From: Cladorhizidae sp. MBARI D1340-BT2
Taxonomy: Eukaryota; Porifera; Demospongiae; Poecilosclerida; Cladorhizidae
Assembly: GCA_028752905.1 (NCBI GenBank)
Contig: JAQNBH010000012.1
Location: 25,801,816-25,865,815, forward strand
DNA length: 64,000 nucleotides
Reading direction: 5' to 3'
Position numbers and translations under genes: made by a program. Under the pieces are notes generated by a model. The model did no database searches, was not told where the DNA came from, and saw only the letters and a list, made by a program, of their open reading frames with translations. Shown here piece by piece: positions 43,221 through 54,170 of this stretch (position 1 is its first letter; each line of letters opens with the position of its first letter).

Positions 43221-46200
43221 ATGTTACTGGAAGAACTGATGAAGAAGCAGCTGCCATCACTACATTCTCAAGCAGCATCAAGGCACAGGTTAGCAAAACC
43301 ATCTATCAGGGTTTCTCAGGGAGTCAGGGGATCAGGGATTCCCCCACCTCCCACTTACACCACAAGGATTTAAAAAAATTCTGGTGTCATAATAAGTATA
43401 TTGTATGCATTCACTATTTGTTTTGCAGCTAATGTTAGTTAATTAACAATTTCAGTTAATGAACTTGGCAATTATGTAGACAACATGTATAATACATTCC
43501 TAAGATTTTACTCTTTGAATATGTCAAAGTTGCACTAAAACCTTCTAAAGTCAGTTCAAGTCCTTCAATTGTGATTCACCTGAGCCTAGCCAGGTTAGTG
43601 TTACTTATCTATTTCGAAGACTTAACTTAATAAACTTCATCTAACCAAAAATCAGGCTAATGAGTCCATGTAATAAGGATAGCTATGAACAATTCCAGGC
43701 TCGACACTCATCCCCACTCTTCCCAGCAACTAAAATGTCTCGATGAAGCCATAATCTTCATGCTATATTAGTTGTTTCTGTTGTTATTTTAGTTATTATT
43801 GTAGAAATACGATGAACTGCTGGCCAAAGTTCCCAAGTGCAACCGTGCTTACCTAGATGATGTGATAATGTCAGATGTGGACCTAGGTCGAATTTCTGCA
43901 AGACTGTATCATAAGGCATATCTGCTAGGACTGAACTGGTCTGACGTGCAGCACATAAGGACCACATACAGTTATGATCTACAAAGGTACTACAACGCTA
44001 AATCAGGGGTGTATTTAGGGGGGGGCGGGGGGGGGGCATTCGCCCCCCCTTGTATCATTCTCGCCCCCCCCCCCCCTTGAAATTAGAGATTTTTTTAAAA
44101 ATAATGTCAAGAAAGGTGTAATACAAGAAAGGTGTAATAAGCTTATGATATCAGGTTCAAATGATAGGAATGTCAAACTGAGGTTCTTCTTGGTTTTCTC
44201 TGCCATACGTCCACAATCTCTTCAAGGTCGCTCTCAGAGAGTACTTCTGGTGCCTCTATAGCAATCCTCATAAGGTGAGAAAGGCTGCAGTCACTTAGAG
44301 AATTACGCAAACGAGTCTTGATCATCTTCATCTGTGAGAAGCTTCTCTCCACAGAAGCAGTAGAAACTGGAATCGATAAGCAGATGGAGGCAATCTTGTG
44401 CAAATTGGGAAACATGGCCTTGAGCATGTCGTTTGAAACAAGTTCTTTCAGCTGTGATGCAGTAGTATCCCGTGGTTGCTTGACTAACAGCTGGCGGAAT
44501 GTTTTCCACTCTGTAAGTATTTCAGTGGAAATCATGGCTGTCTTCACTGTTTCTTCTCCATCCAATGTTTCTGCATCTCTATCTTCTCCGTAGTGAGCAA
44601 TCAGTTTCTCAACAGACGTGTCTCCATAAGTGGGAAAAGATACTGAATCTGGTTTTGGAACTTTCCGTGGATCGAATATAGACAATGCTGATACAACAGC
44701 GTTGGATGAAGAAAATCGGCTTGTTATGTTGGCCTTTAAATCAGCAACAAAAGGCTTACCAACAACATTCTGGAACGAAAGTATTTTATCAGCGTCAATA
44801 GACACCTTTGTAGATGACTTCAAGTCTTCAACGTTTTCAAGAAGCTCCAACACCCAGTTCGCTCCAGGCAAAACTGCATCATCCAAGGATTTAACAGTAG
44901 CATCAACAAGGAATGATATCAACGAGAGGTCAAGCTGCTCTGCCTGAAGTGCTTTGCTGAGCTTGGCTACTTGTGGTAGAGTGAAATCAAGCAAATATAT
45001 AGCTGCAATCGTAGACAATTTGCAGAGGGCACCATGGATTCCAAGAGCTTCTGGCTCGTGGGACGTCTCGTAGATGTTCCCAATGGTGATTACAATTGCA
45101 GAATAACTTGCTTTGACAGCTTTGACACACCTTTCATGTGCCAGCCAGCGTGTGTCAGATGGCTTGATCACTTTCATTTCTGGAAGTTCAAGAACGTGCT
45201 GTACCTCCTTCAGACACTCTGCTCGCTTGGGGGAATTGCGAAAATGCTTCCAAAGAGTAGTCAATGTTCTGTAAACATGAGCAATTCCAGGAGTTTTATT
45301 GGCAGCTTGCACACAAGCCAACTGCAGTAAGTGACAGTGGCAATGTATAAACAGAACGTGAGGAGTATGTTTCTTGATACGTGCCTGAACCCCGGTCTTT
45401 CGTCCAGAAAAAGTTGCAGCTCCATCAAATCCCAATCCAACTATTCTTCCGACTTGTAGACCTTTCTTCTTTAAACAATCGATGAGATTAGAATAGATGG
45501 TCTCTGCATCAGCCTTCTTCAAATGGAATAAGCTCCAGAAAGCACTCTACTGGTACACCATCTTCCTCCCAGCGGCAAAACACAGACAATTCTTCTACGT
45601 TGGTGACATCTGTGCACTCATCTGCCATGAGGCTGTACATAGGTGCCTTTTGAAGTCGCTTCAGAATCGACTCCTCCACCCATGTCCCCAATGATTCGAT
45701 GAATTCAACCACAGCCAATCTTGATGTGTACACAGCATTTCTTGGTGCAGTTTCTAAGAATTGCTTCAAATGTTGGCTGCCACATCGAACCACCACGTCA
45801 ACCAGCTTCTCAAATTTTGTCGAATGTGCAACTTGTTCTTTCGTAAGAAAATGAGTGAGTAGGATCAGGCACTTCACTGCAGCTCTGTTCTGAGCTCTTT
45901 TGCGAGCTAAAACATTCTGGAGTTGCTGTACAACTGTTCCACCTTTGGCTGCTCCTTTAGCTGCAAAAAGAGCTTGAGTTGCATGGATATGGAAGTCACT
46001 TCTCGCATGAGCTTTCATTTTTTCAACAGCTTTCTTCCAATTTCTGCAAGGTTGTGTGACCCACACTCCTCCAGTACGCTGCAGACCAGATTGCTTGCAA
46101 ACCTTGCAAAAGGCACCATCGCTATCCTCGTCATAATAGAGCCAACTGAAATCTTTCTCCCAGCTCTTAGAGTATTTTCTCTTCGTGGATACAGAAGAGC

Positions 46201-47951
46201 GGTGTTTGTTTTGCTTGCTTTTCTTTGAAGGTGGAGGACTAAGGCTAGGACTAGATGCCTCGACATGCTCAGAGCTATCTGTTCTGCTATCTTCGCTATC
46301 GCTGCTATTAGCATGAGAAGAGGCTTGAGAAGTACTTGCAAAGTATGAGCGAATATCCATATTAATATGAAGAGAAATCAGCTAGTAAGGTTTCTTTTAT
46401 AGAGACTTTAAGACCGTGACATAATGGACTGAGTTAAAAATACTGAGAGAGAGTGGGAAAGAAGGAGGGAACTGAAGAAGTGACAAACCTACAAAGGAGA
46501 ACACGTGGTGGCGTGTGATGACATCATGTCTAAGATTAGACTTGAAGACCATGACATAATGGACTGAGTTAAAAATACTGAGAGAGAGGGAGTGGGAAAG
46601 AAGGAGAAACAAAAGAAGTGACAAACCTACAAAGGAGAGCACGTGGTGGTGTGTGATGTCATCGTGTCATGACACATGCTCTCCTTTTTCCAAGCAGCTA
46701 CAATATCATGAGAAATATATACAGTCTAGCCATAGTTCGGTATAGCATAATGCCATTGGTAGTCAGTCAAAATAGCTATCCTCAGACATTGTAAAAGCAA
46801 AAAAAAATATGGGGGGATCTTCCCCCCAGACCCCCCTTTTACGACTTATGAACATGTTAAGAAAATATTAACAAAAATTAGGGCACCAAGTGACCAACCA
46901 TTTCCACCCCCCCCCCCCCCCCCCCCCTAGAGAACTAGAGAAAAATTGTGTATGAAACCTGTTGTCCATGATTTTGTAAGAAAATGCATGGAATGCAACA
47001 TAATTCGATTTCACAAAAGCCCACCTCCATTATACGAGTGACAAGTGACTATATCTAATCTATATATGCTGATTGCCGTAGCATGCAACTTCAGCAAATA
47101 TTTAAGATGGAATGTTGTACTAAAGATTTTAGAAAAAGTGCATGCCATCATAAGTAGCAGCTATATATACAGTTAGTACTGCAAAAATACCTGTGGGTAA
47201 AACACTTTCGTACTCCACGCGGAAGCCCAGGGTGCACGTCCCCTTTCCGCACCATCCAGGCTCTCCGCCCCCCCTTTTCCATATCTCAAGTTCGCCCCCC
47301 CTTGGCAAAATTTCTGTATACAACCCTGCTAAATGTGTGAATTGGGGATGTGGTTTTATAGATGCATACTATTTACAGATGGGCTGTTATGGAACATTGG
47401 AGATCTAAAGCTGGTTATCCAAAGACTTACAGGAATCTTCTTCGAGTATGTGTGGAGGGAGATTTGGAGGAATCTGCTGAAGACATTATTTCCATCTTAA
47501 GCAGCAAAGGTTGGTCTAGATGGTTGTGTTGGTGTGTATATTTTAAGTGGTAAAGGGTAGTCACCCTTTGTCTACATGGGTACAGTCTTGTTTATCTTCT
47601 TTTTTACAACTAGATATTACATAAGGTAGAACAATCCTGAATACTTTTGGAACTGGTCGACACGATTCGAATGCGTAAATGCTTCTTTGCAAGTGCGTAG
47701 TTTGTAATTATAGATACAGCCTGAAATGTTCTGGCCTGTAATTATCAATTCCTTTTCCTCATGCTTGCTCTTCACTTGTCCTTCCCCCTCCACATTGCTC
47801 TGTAAAGTTAACAATGGAGTACAGAAATTGAGTCATGGCCTCTTCTGCTTTACTTACAGCAGTAAGAAAGATGCCATTAAGGGGACGCATGTGCAGACTA
47901 GCAAATCTAGAGGCATCTGAAGAACAACTTCACTGTGCTCACCAAATTTAG
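43221..47951 (+). CDS. Death-domain gene, copy A (partial model, four exons)
   Basis: Exons with GT-AG borders: 43221-43288 (VTGRTDEEAAAITTFSSSIK...), 43805-43986 (KYDELLAKVPKCNRAYLDD ... LGLNWSDVQHI), 47379-47509 (WAVMEHWRSKAGYPKTY, NLLRVCVEGDLEESAEDII) and 47860-47951 (LRGRMCRLANLEASEEQLHC, ending in TAG). Phases agree throughout: 0 between exons 1 and 2, 2 between 2 and 3, 1 between 3 and 4. Exons 2-3 form a Death domain split by a phase-2 intron, exactly as in the 7.9-kb gene. That intron now holds a hAT element, growing from about 61 bp to 3.4 kb. Upstream exons and the start codon were not identified. A signalling adaptor role is inferred from the fold alone. Confidence 0.72.
44173..45522 (-). 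CDS. hAT element 3 transposase, C-terminal part
   Basis: 449 codons open in the neighbouring frame. It has the second catalytic Asp in GLGFDGAATFSG, the HCHCHLLQLACVQA block and the conserved SDTRWLAHE. The C-terminal dimerisation domain (SIPVSTASVERSFSQMKMIK) carries the catalytic Glu. Together with the 45509-46360 part it has every hAT landmark in order, about 720 residues, the usual size. There is no internal stop. Confidence 0.92.
   Translation of the reverse strand: MKKADAETIYSNLIDCLKKKGLQVGRIVGLGFDGAATFSGRKTGVQARIKKHTPHVLFIHCHCHLLQLACVQAANKTPGIAHVYRTLTTLWKHFRNSPKRAECLKEVQHVLELPEMKVIKPSDTRWLAHERCVKAVKASYSAIVITIGNIYETSHEPEALGIHGALCKLSTIAAIYLLDFTLPQVAKLSKALQAEQLDLSLISFLVDATVKSLDDAVLPGANWVLELLENVEDLKSSTKVSIDADKILSFQNVVGKPFVADLKANITSRFSSSNAVVSALSIFDPRKVPKPDSVSFPTYGDTSVEKLIAHYGEDRDAETLDGEETVKTAMISTEILTEWKTFRQLLVKQPRDTTASQLKELVSNDMLKAMFPNLHKIASICLSIPVSTASVERSFSQMKMIKTRLRNSLSDCSLSHLMRIAIEAPEVLSESDLEEIVDVWQRKPRRTSV
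45509..46360 (-). CDS. hAT element 3 transposase, N-terminal part
   Basis: ATG at 46360 opens 283 codons. The first 60 residues are Ser/Glu-rich, followed by a basic KKSKQNK patch. A zinc-binding TTF/BED-like motif follows (C85 and C88 in FCKVCKQSG, His in HARSDFHIHA), then RNAVYTSRLAVVEF and the first catalytic Asp in YSLMADECTDV. It ends at a TGA because of one extra T (AAA at about 45521-45523 on the plus strand) relative to the continuing frame. Apart from this frameshift it looks intact, so loss of function may be recent or an assembly error. Confidence 0.9.
   Translation of the reverse strand: MDIRSYFASTSQASSHANSSDSEDSRTDSSEHVEASSPSLSPPPSKKSKQNKHRSSVSTKRKYSKSWEKDFSWLYYDEDSDGAFCKVCKQSGLQRTGGVWVTQPCRNWKKAVEKMKAHARSDFHIHATQALFAAKGAAKGGTVVQQLQNVLARKRAQNRAAVKCLILLTHFLTKEQVAHSTKFEKLVDVVVRCGSQHLKQFLETAPRNAVYTSRLAVVEFIESLGTWVEESILKRLQKAPMYSLMADECTDVTNVEELSVFCRWEEDGVPVECFLELIPFEEG
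46408..46660. repeat. About 125-bp tandem duplication in hAT element 3
   Basis: Two copies of a block containing 'accgtgacataatggactga' / 'accatgacataatggactga', 'aaatactgagagagag' and 'gtgacaaacctacaaaggag'. They lie between the transposase start and the 5' end of the element, so they may be subterminal transposase-binding DNA. Confidence 0.85.
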
Positions 47952-48966
47952 CTAGCTAGAATAAGCTAACTTATACTTATCATGGGGATTGCTATGTTAT
48001 GAACTTTGTGACTTCCTCACGTCTTCTTGGAGATTTTACAATGGGAGTAGCTTCCAGCAATCAATGGAAGGAGAAATAGCAACATCCATCTTTCCATCTT
48101 TCTTGAGTGGTAATTTTTAACTGAATTCATTAGCATCAGAGATTTATCTTTTTATCAGTTTTTTATTATGTTTTTGCCACTGTTGCAACTCAAATGCTCC
48201 ATCTTCTTCGGGTGAATTAGAAGAGACACATTTACACTCACTGGTAACACATTTCACATGTAATACTGTTAGGGATTTGCAATCCTTTCTCTACCAGAAT
48301 CTAAAGCTAAATGCTGGTTTTCACTACTAGCTAGAATGTAGTTCTCTGATTATAAGTTAATACACTAACAACTACAACTGAATCAAGTATGAAGATGACC
48401 AGGTGGAACAGAACAGAATCCTGTTGACTAGTTCTCTAGCTCAAACCGTTCCTTAGGTTCAAGTGTTTGTGCAATAACCAAATAAGGTAATGAATCAGAC
48501 TACAAATAACCAATCAAATGCAAGTGTGTGTACTGGCCACGTTAGTACCAGTATAAGTGTGAGCTGAGAGGTCTCACACATTCACCCACCCCTTTCCTTA
48601 AAGGGTTTGGAGTAGTTAGCGCAGGAGAGGGTGTGGGAGTTGTCACTTTTGACTGTAAACAATACGTGTCTTGTCTGGCTGTTGGTTGGCTTGTGTCATG
48701 CATTCAATTGGCTTTAATCAATGCACATCCTCACCACATCACCTTTCTTCTTCACCGGTAGGATTGCAAATGACCATGGGCTCTTACATGCTTCTATAAT
48801 ATTATGTTCCAACAATGTCTGGATTTTCTTGAGAATACCATCTTCCGTAGACTTGGAAACTCACCTTGGCGGAACCTGATGGGATGGGCTTGCTTGGTCT
48901 CAATTACATGTTCCACTGCCGTTGTTTTCCCAGGAGTATTTCTGAAGACGGTTGGGGAAATACCCA

Positions 48967-49994
48967 TCAAGCATTGGAGCTGTAAATCTGTTCATCATGT
49001 TTGGTCCCATGAGAGCTTTTGGGTCTGATTCCCATAGGGTTGGTAAGAGAAGTCCCTTCACAGTCTTCATCTAAGGTGATACAAAATACAGATGCCACTG
49101 GAGTGTGCCAGGACTTCATCATGTTGACAAGAATTGTTTTCTTTCTGTCATGCATGTGCACTCTGTATGTAACTGTTGATACTTTGCTGATGATTTCATA
49201 ACGTCCTTGCCATTGGGCCATGAGTTTGCCGGAAGCAACAACTGGGGTGAGTATCAACACTTGCTAACCCTGTTTGAAGGATCTTTTTTCAGGTAGAAGC
49301 GACTTTCTGTCTGTTCTTGGTAGTTCTTCTGGTTTTGCTGAGCTATGTGCTGCATCTCTTCCAGGTTCTCCCTTGTGGTCGTTAATCGTTGTGAACGTCA
49401 GTGGTGATTTTCCACTGACTGCCAGTCCAGGTCTCCTCCAAAATCTGAAGAGGTCGTCTAACATGAAGACTGAAGCAAAGGGAGAAAATCCTGTTGATTG
49501 TTGGAACTTCCCTATAAGCAAACAAGATCGCAGGAAGCAATGTGTCCCATTCTTGTTTGTGTTTACTGACCTGCTTTATCATTTGTTTCAATGTGGCATG
49601 AAACTGTTCTAACATACCGTTCCTCTGAGGATGGTTTGAACTTGCTCTGATGTGGTGAATGCCTAGTTTATGATACAAGGTCGTCATCAAGGAAGATACA
49701 AAATTGCTGCCATGATCTGCCAGTAGTTTAGCTGGTATTCTTAGGAGAGAGAATATCTCCATCGGATCAGAAGAAACAGTTTGACCATCAACTTTCCTCA
49801 TCAAGATACCGGGAGGCAAAATCCATGAATGTTATCAGCCTGCTAGTTTGAGGCAAAGGGTCAACTATGTCAATAGCTTCCTTGTCATTGCTTCTGTGAT
49901 AATTGGCATATAGATTAGTGGAATGGAACCCAGGTTTGTGGGCATCTAGCTGCCTTCTGGCATTTAGCACAGGATTCACAGGATAGATACACAT
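48967..49994 (-). pseudogene. Integrase region of gypsy family 3
   Basis: Pieces in order: EAIDIVDPLPQTSR and FASRYLD (first Asp), AKLLADHGSNFVSSLM (second Asp), HHIRASSNHPQRNGMLEQFH (the family's catalytic Glu is in MLEQFH), WDTLLPAILFAYREVP, then STGFSPFA, and finally LMAQWQGRYEIISKVSTVTY with YRVHMHDRKKTI. These lie in at least three frames, so this is a pseudogene. Confidence 0.88.
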
Positions 49995-50326
49995 CCCTAC
50001 TGAGACCTAGCCAGTAAAAGTGGGCCGACAGTCTAGGTCTGGTTTTCTTGTATCCAAGGTGATCAGCCTTGGGGAGAGTGTGAGCTAACCAGATGGCTTG
50101 CTGTCATATGTTGTCTGGCAAAACTAGTTGGTGCATTCATTGTCTAACTTGTGGTGTCGACATCTAAATAAAAATCCATCCTCACAAAAGTAATCAGAGA
50201 TTCCCTGGTGCAGCTGTTCACATGCTTTGTGCAAGGAAGAGTTGTTTCGTTGCCCAGCACAAAAGCCTGTGCAATCGTGTTCATCATCACAGACTTGTTT
50301 ACCAACAATTTTAGAGGTTTTTTCTC

Positions 50327-50895
50327 ATCTGCTTGAGAGAGTGTGTTTTCATCTGGTTGAATGGGTGCAGTCTCATCTGCTTGAGAGTGTGCATGCTCTG
50401 GTTGAGAGAGTGGGCTCTCATCTGCTTGAGAGTGTGCACGCTCATCTGGTTGAGAGAGTGGGCTCTCATCTGGTTGAGAGTGTGGGCTCTCATCTGGTTG
50501 AGAGAGTGGGCTCTCATCTGGTTGAGAGGGTGGGCTCTTATCTGGTTGAGAGGGTGGGCTCTTATCTGGTTGAGAGGGTGGGCTCTTATCTGGTTGAGAG
50601 GGTGGGCTCTCATCTGGTTGAGAGTGTGGGCTCTCATCTGGTTGAGAGAGTGGGCTCTTATCTGGTTGAGAGGGTGGGCTCTCATCTGGTTGAGAGAGTG
50701 GGCTCTTATCTGGTTGAGAGGGTGGGCTCTTATCTGGTTGAGAGGGTGGGCTCTCATCTGGTTGAGAGGGTGGGCTCTCATCTGGTTGAGAGGGTGGGCT
50801 CTCATCTGGTTGAGAGGGTGGGCTCTCATCTGGTTGAGAGGGTGGGCTCTCATCTGGTTGAGAGGGTGTGTTCATCTGGTTGAGAGGGTGTGTTC
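50327..50895 (-). repeat. 24-bp minisatellite encoding an octapeptide repeat
   Basis: About 23 units (gtgggctctcatctggttga plus gagg on the plus strand). On the minus strand they read PPSQPDES repeats in frame from 50875, ending in NTLSQADEKKPLKLL. It occupies the place where RT and RNase H should lie between protease and integrase. Confidence 0.9.
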
Positions 50896-51475
50896 ATCTC
50901 CGGAACAAGAGCTGGGATAGAGATAAAGCATGTGGTTGTTTCTGTCCTTTGTGTTTTCTTGGTTTCTGATTAAAAGAATAGCTTCATTTCCAATTAACCC
51001 CTCCCACGGAGTGAGTGTGTCTGCTGAGTATATTGTGGCTGTCTTGTCAGCCTGCAGCTGTTGTTGCTCTTGCTTTCTAGCTTGTCTGGTCTGTACCAAC
51101 ATAACTTGTGCTTCACTTGTCAGTCTCTCTTTCACTAATGGCTCAAGTAAGTGGTTTAGGAAGGGAGTATCTTGACCCAGTATTATATCAGCAGTGATGC
51201 CTTTAGCCACAGCTCCTTTAAGATTTGCTGTCTCCCACCTATGCTAAGTCAAATTCCTTTAGTGGACCAGTCACCCTTACTAAGGATAGCTTCTCTCCCT
51301 CCAAAGAGTCTTCCAGAAGTGCAGTCTTGGAAACCACAGAGTGTGAAGCTGCTGTGTCTAACTTGATGGATGCAACCTTGCCATTCAGTAAGCCCTGTAC
51401 CAGGTAGTCATGTGAGTGATGGCAGGTGGGATGGCAAAGATATACTTTCTTTTTAGGATACTTGGCTGCTAACAA
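50872..51475 (-). pseudogene. Protease region of gypsy family 3
   Basis: A Cys/His segment (VYLCHPTCHHSHDYLVQG) precedes a retropepsin-like motif, VASIKLDTAASHSVVS, where the usual DTG reads DTA. The next frame has a DIILGQDTPFLNHLL block typical of the end of gypsy proteases, then a Gln/Arg-rich linker. Frame changes and stops are present. Confidence 0.65.
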
Positions 51476-52258
51476 ACAAACCTATAAGTGGTGTAGCCAA
51501 TGACAATAAATCTTTGTAGCGACAATTCAAATAGTCAATACCAACAACAGCTGGCAATATTTCTAGTTGGTGCAGCTGGTCTGGTCTGTTGCTCTTCCTG
51601 ACTCTGGTCTCTGGTGGAGCATATACGGAGGTCCAGTCCGATCTAGCATATGCTAATCTTTACTATAGTGTGGTCTTTGGCTAAGTAGTTAAATCAATGA
51701 TCGAGGTTCGTTCGGTAAGTTGCCACCATCTGTTAGAATTTTTCAATCCTCACTCTATCAGAGTCTACAGCAAACTGCTGTTGTCACTTAGCGGTCTCTG
51801 ATTAAAGCTTAAATATAAACAAGGTGAAAATACATTAACAATAGTTTAAACTAGAACTTAATCAAGTATGAAGATGACCAGGTGGAACAGAACAGAATCC
51901 TGTTGACTAGTTCTGTATTTCAAACCTCAGTTGTAAATAGGTTCACCAGCCGTGATTGCAAAATAAACAAATAAGGTAAAAGATTTGACCAAACAAGTGT
52001 GAGGTGAGAGGTCTCATACATTGGGTGAGTGTTAATTGATGGTTGTGCAGGCTAAGTGTTGTCTGTTAGGCTTGGGTAAATGCATGTGATTCCTGACTTG
52101 ATTGAATGCTAGAGTGTATAAGCACAGTCATGCATCAGACTGATGCAGGCCTGGAGCTGCCCGTCTGCTGAATCTCAACTCTCAAGACCATGGTGTGAAA
52201 CTAGACCCATCACTGGCTGACAGATCATGAATCACGTGCATTTCAAGTGACACATGTT

Positions 52259-52594
52259 GCTTGTGAGTATAAATGTGTTGCCAGTGAGTATAAATGTGTT
52301 GCCAGTGAGTATAAATGTGTTGCCAGTGAGTATAAATGTGCTGCCAGTGAGTATAAATGTGTTGCCAGTGAGTATAAATGTGTTGCCAGTGAGTATAAAT
52401 GTGTTGCCAGTGAGTATAAATGTGTTGCCAGTGGGTATAAATGTGTTGCCAGTGAGTATAAATGTGTTGCCAGTGAGTATAAATGTGTTGCCAGTGAGTA
52501 TAAATGTGTTGTCAGTGAGTATAAATGTGTTGCCAGTGAGTATAAATGTGTTGCCAGTGAGTATAAATGTGTTGCCAGTGAGTATAAATGTGTT
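52259..52594. repeat. 21-bp minisatellite in copy B (16 units)
   Basis: Same unit as in copy A. Variants include one ctgcca, one gtggg and one gtcagt unit. Confidence 0.95.
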
Positions 52595-53392
52595 GCATTG
52601 CCTCCCTGTCTTCATATGCCCCCTGAAGGCCAAATCTTTCAGTTGAATTGTTGGCAAAAAAATTTAAGAAAGTTAAGTCATCGGTACGAGTCAACTTTCA
52701 TATCGCAGCTGCCAGAATGGAAAGGATGCTAGTTACTCGCTGTTGCTGAAATAGAAAATACAGAGCATACAAATGATGCGTCAGAAGAAATTGGATTGTT
52801 TTTTATTTAATTTAGCATAAATGTTTGAGGTAAGCATTTTTTCATACACTGGAGTAAATGAGTCATAAGATCAATGAAGTACCAGCTATATTGCTAATAC
52901 ATAATAAATGTTATTATTTTGACTGTGTTAGTGCTTTTGGTTCAGGTGATCAGCCTGGTAGTGGCAGTGAGGGTGAGAAAACCTTTAATTAGTGCTACTT
53001 TTCAGGTCACACACCAGCTATTACATGTCCTTGGTAGTCCCATTCCCAAATCCAGGGCTGTGTAGGAATAGGGCTGAATTTTTGTGATTTATAAGTTTCG
53101 CTTTCACAAGTTTGAAAAAGCTGGGATAATATTTCAGTCATGTTTAATATTAGTGGGTGTGGCTATCCATGTGTGACACTGTGTATCTATACAAACACTG
53201 TTCATTTTTGGATGGTGCTTGGGGGACAGAAGCAAAGGGTACCACTCCTTCCGCCTGGGTCTCCTGAGTTATATGAAACCTCGAGGGAGTGGTCTACCGG
53301 TGTTTTGGGAGAGGAGGGAAGGGAGGGAAGATTGGGCACTAAGTACGGAGAACGTGTGAGGGAGGGTGCTAAATAAAGAATGTTTTTGTGTT

Positions 53393-54170
53393 GGAACTAA
53401 TGGGAGTAATGTGTATGTGAGTTATGGTGGTGGGGGTTAGTGTGTGCATGATTTAGTTGGTGGGTAGAGGGGATATGAGTTGTGTGGTGTGTGTATGAGT
53501 TTGGTAGTGGGAGAGGTGTGTGCAAGAGGTGGTATTGTTGGCATGGTGTGTGTGTACGAGGTGGTGTTTGTGGGCTTAGTGTGTGTGGGTAGGTGTTGTG
53601 GGATAAGTGAAGTGGGGTAGTGGTGTGTTTGTGTGGGTTGAGGGTGTGAGTGTCATTTGGTTGTGTTGGTGGGTGTGGTGTGTTTATGGGATAGGGTGGT
53701 GAAGTGATGTATGTTTGAGTTGGGGTGGTGGGAGTGGTGTGGGTATGATTGGTATAGTGGGGTGTGTGTATATGAGTTGCTGGTTTAGGATGGTGTATGA
53801 GTTTGGGTTGGGTTGGGTTGTGCATGTGGTCTATATTTTGGTTGACTTACGATGGGTGGGGATGGACTAATTGTAGAAGAATGTGTTGATGTGGAGAGAA
53901 TGTTGAACTAATGTGAGTAGTGAGTGAATGAGTTGATGTGGTGTGGTTAGTGTGTGTATGATTGAGTTGCTGGGTAGGGGGGTATGGGTTGGGTGGTGGG
54001 TGTGTATGAGTCAGAGTGGTTATGGTGAAGTGTGTATGAGTTGGGTTGCTGGGATTGGTGTGTATATTAGTTGTGGTGGTTATGGAGGTGTGTCTATGAG
54101 GGTGTGGTGGAGGCCAGCTGGTGTGAAGTATCCTTCCTGTGGGAGTATGAAGCTATCTAATGTGTAGTTG
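53393..54170. repeat. GT-rich degenerate repeat, copy B
   Basis: Same ordered GT-rich sequence as 40980-41760, with small indels. Confidence 0.85.

Larger units (their letters stand above)
43998..47334 (-). mobile_element. hAT element 3, inserted in the Death-domain intron
   Basis: The terminal inverted repeats are CAGGGGTGTAT (from 44004) and ATACAACCCTG (to 47328). The flanking ctaaat is repeated at 43998-44003 and 47329-47334; hAT normally makes 8-bp duplications, and the boundary is ambiguous by two bases. Copy B gives the empty site (acaatgctaaatgtgtg, near 56370). The element is 3.3 kb and encodes a nearly intact ZNF862/KIAA1586-like transposase on the minus strand. It has G/C runs near both ends and a 125-bp tandem repeat at 46408-46660. 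Confidence 0.9.
39662..48240 (+). other. Segmental duplication copy A
   Basis: In order it carries the 'gtgagtgttaattgatggtt' start, the 21-bp minisatellite, a conserved 'tcacacaccagct' block, GT-rich repeats, 'ctagcaggagtgtagctctt', and the Death-domain exons. Copy B (52.0-57.3 kb) has the same order, and copy C (58.7-60.7 kb) has only the first part. Copy A differs by insertions: a small hAT-like element (40729-40904), a longer TA repeat (42127-42156) and a 3.3-kb hAT element in an intron. Confidence 0.9.
48267..52020 (-). mobile_element. Gypsy family 3 LTR element, internally deleted
   Basis: Diverged LTRs at 48267-48580 and 51731-52020 share 'tgttag', 'gaccaggtggaacagaacag', 'aatcctgttgactagttct' and 'gagaggtctca'. 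On the minus strand a tRNA-type primer site (tggtggcaacttaccg) lies two bases after the 5' LTR (51728 downward), and a purine tract (ggaaaggggtgggtgaa) precedes the 3' LTR. The order is protease (51475-51239), a 24-bp repeat, integrase (about 50000-49380) and the post-integrase region (to 48967). RT and RNase H are not recognisable. No target duplication is seen (aatac versus ttggg). The element is old and dead. Confidence 0.85.

Noticed and set aside
45497..46228. Plus-strand frames between 44.3 and 46.2 kb
   Set aside because: They are shadows of the intact minus-strand hAT transposase.
50227..50920. Plus-strand frames with LVERVGSH / LIWLRGWA repeats
   Set aside because: Antisense or out-of-frame readings of the 24-bp repeat in a minus-strand element. 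The hydrophobic look comes from the repeat composition, not from membrane segments.
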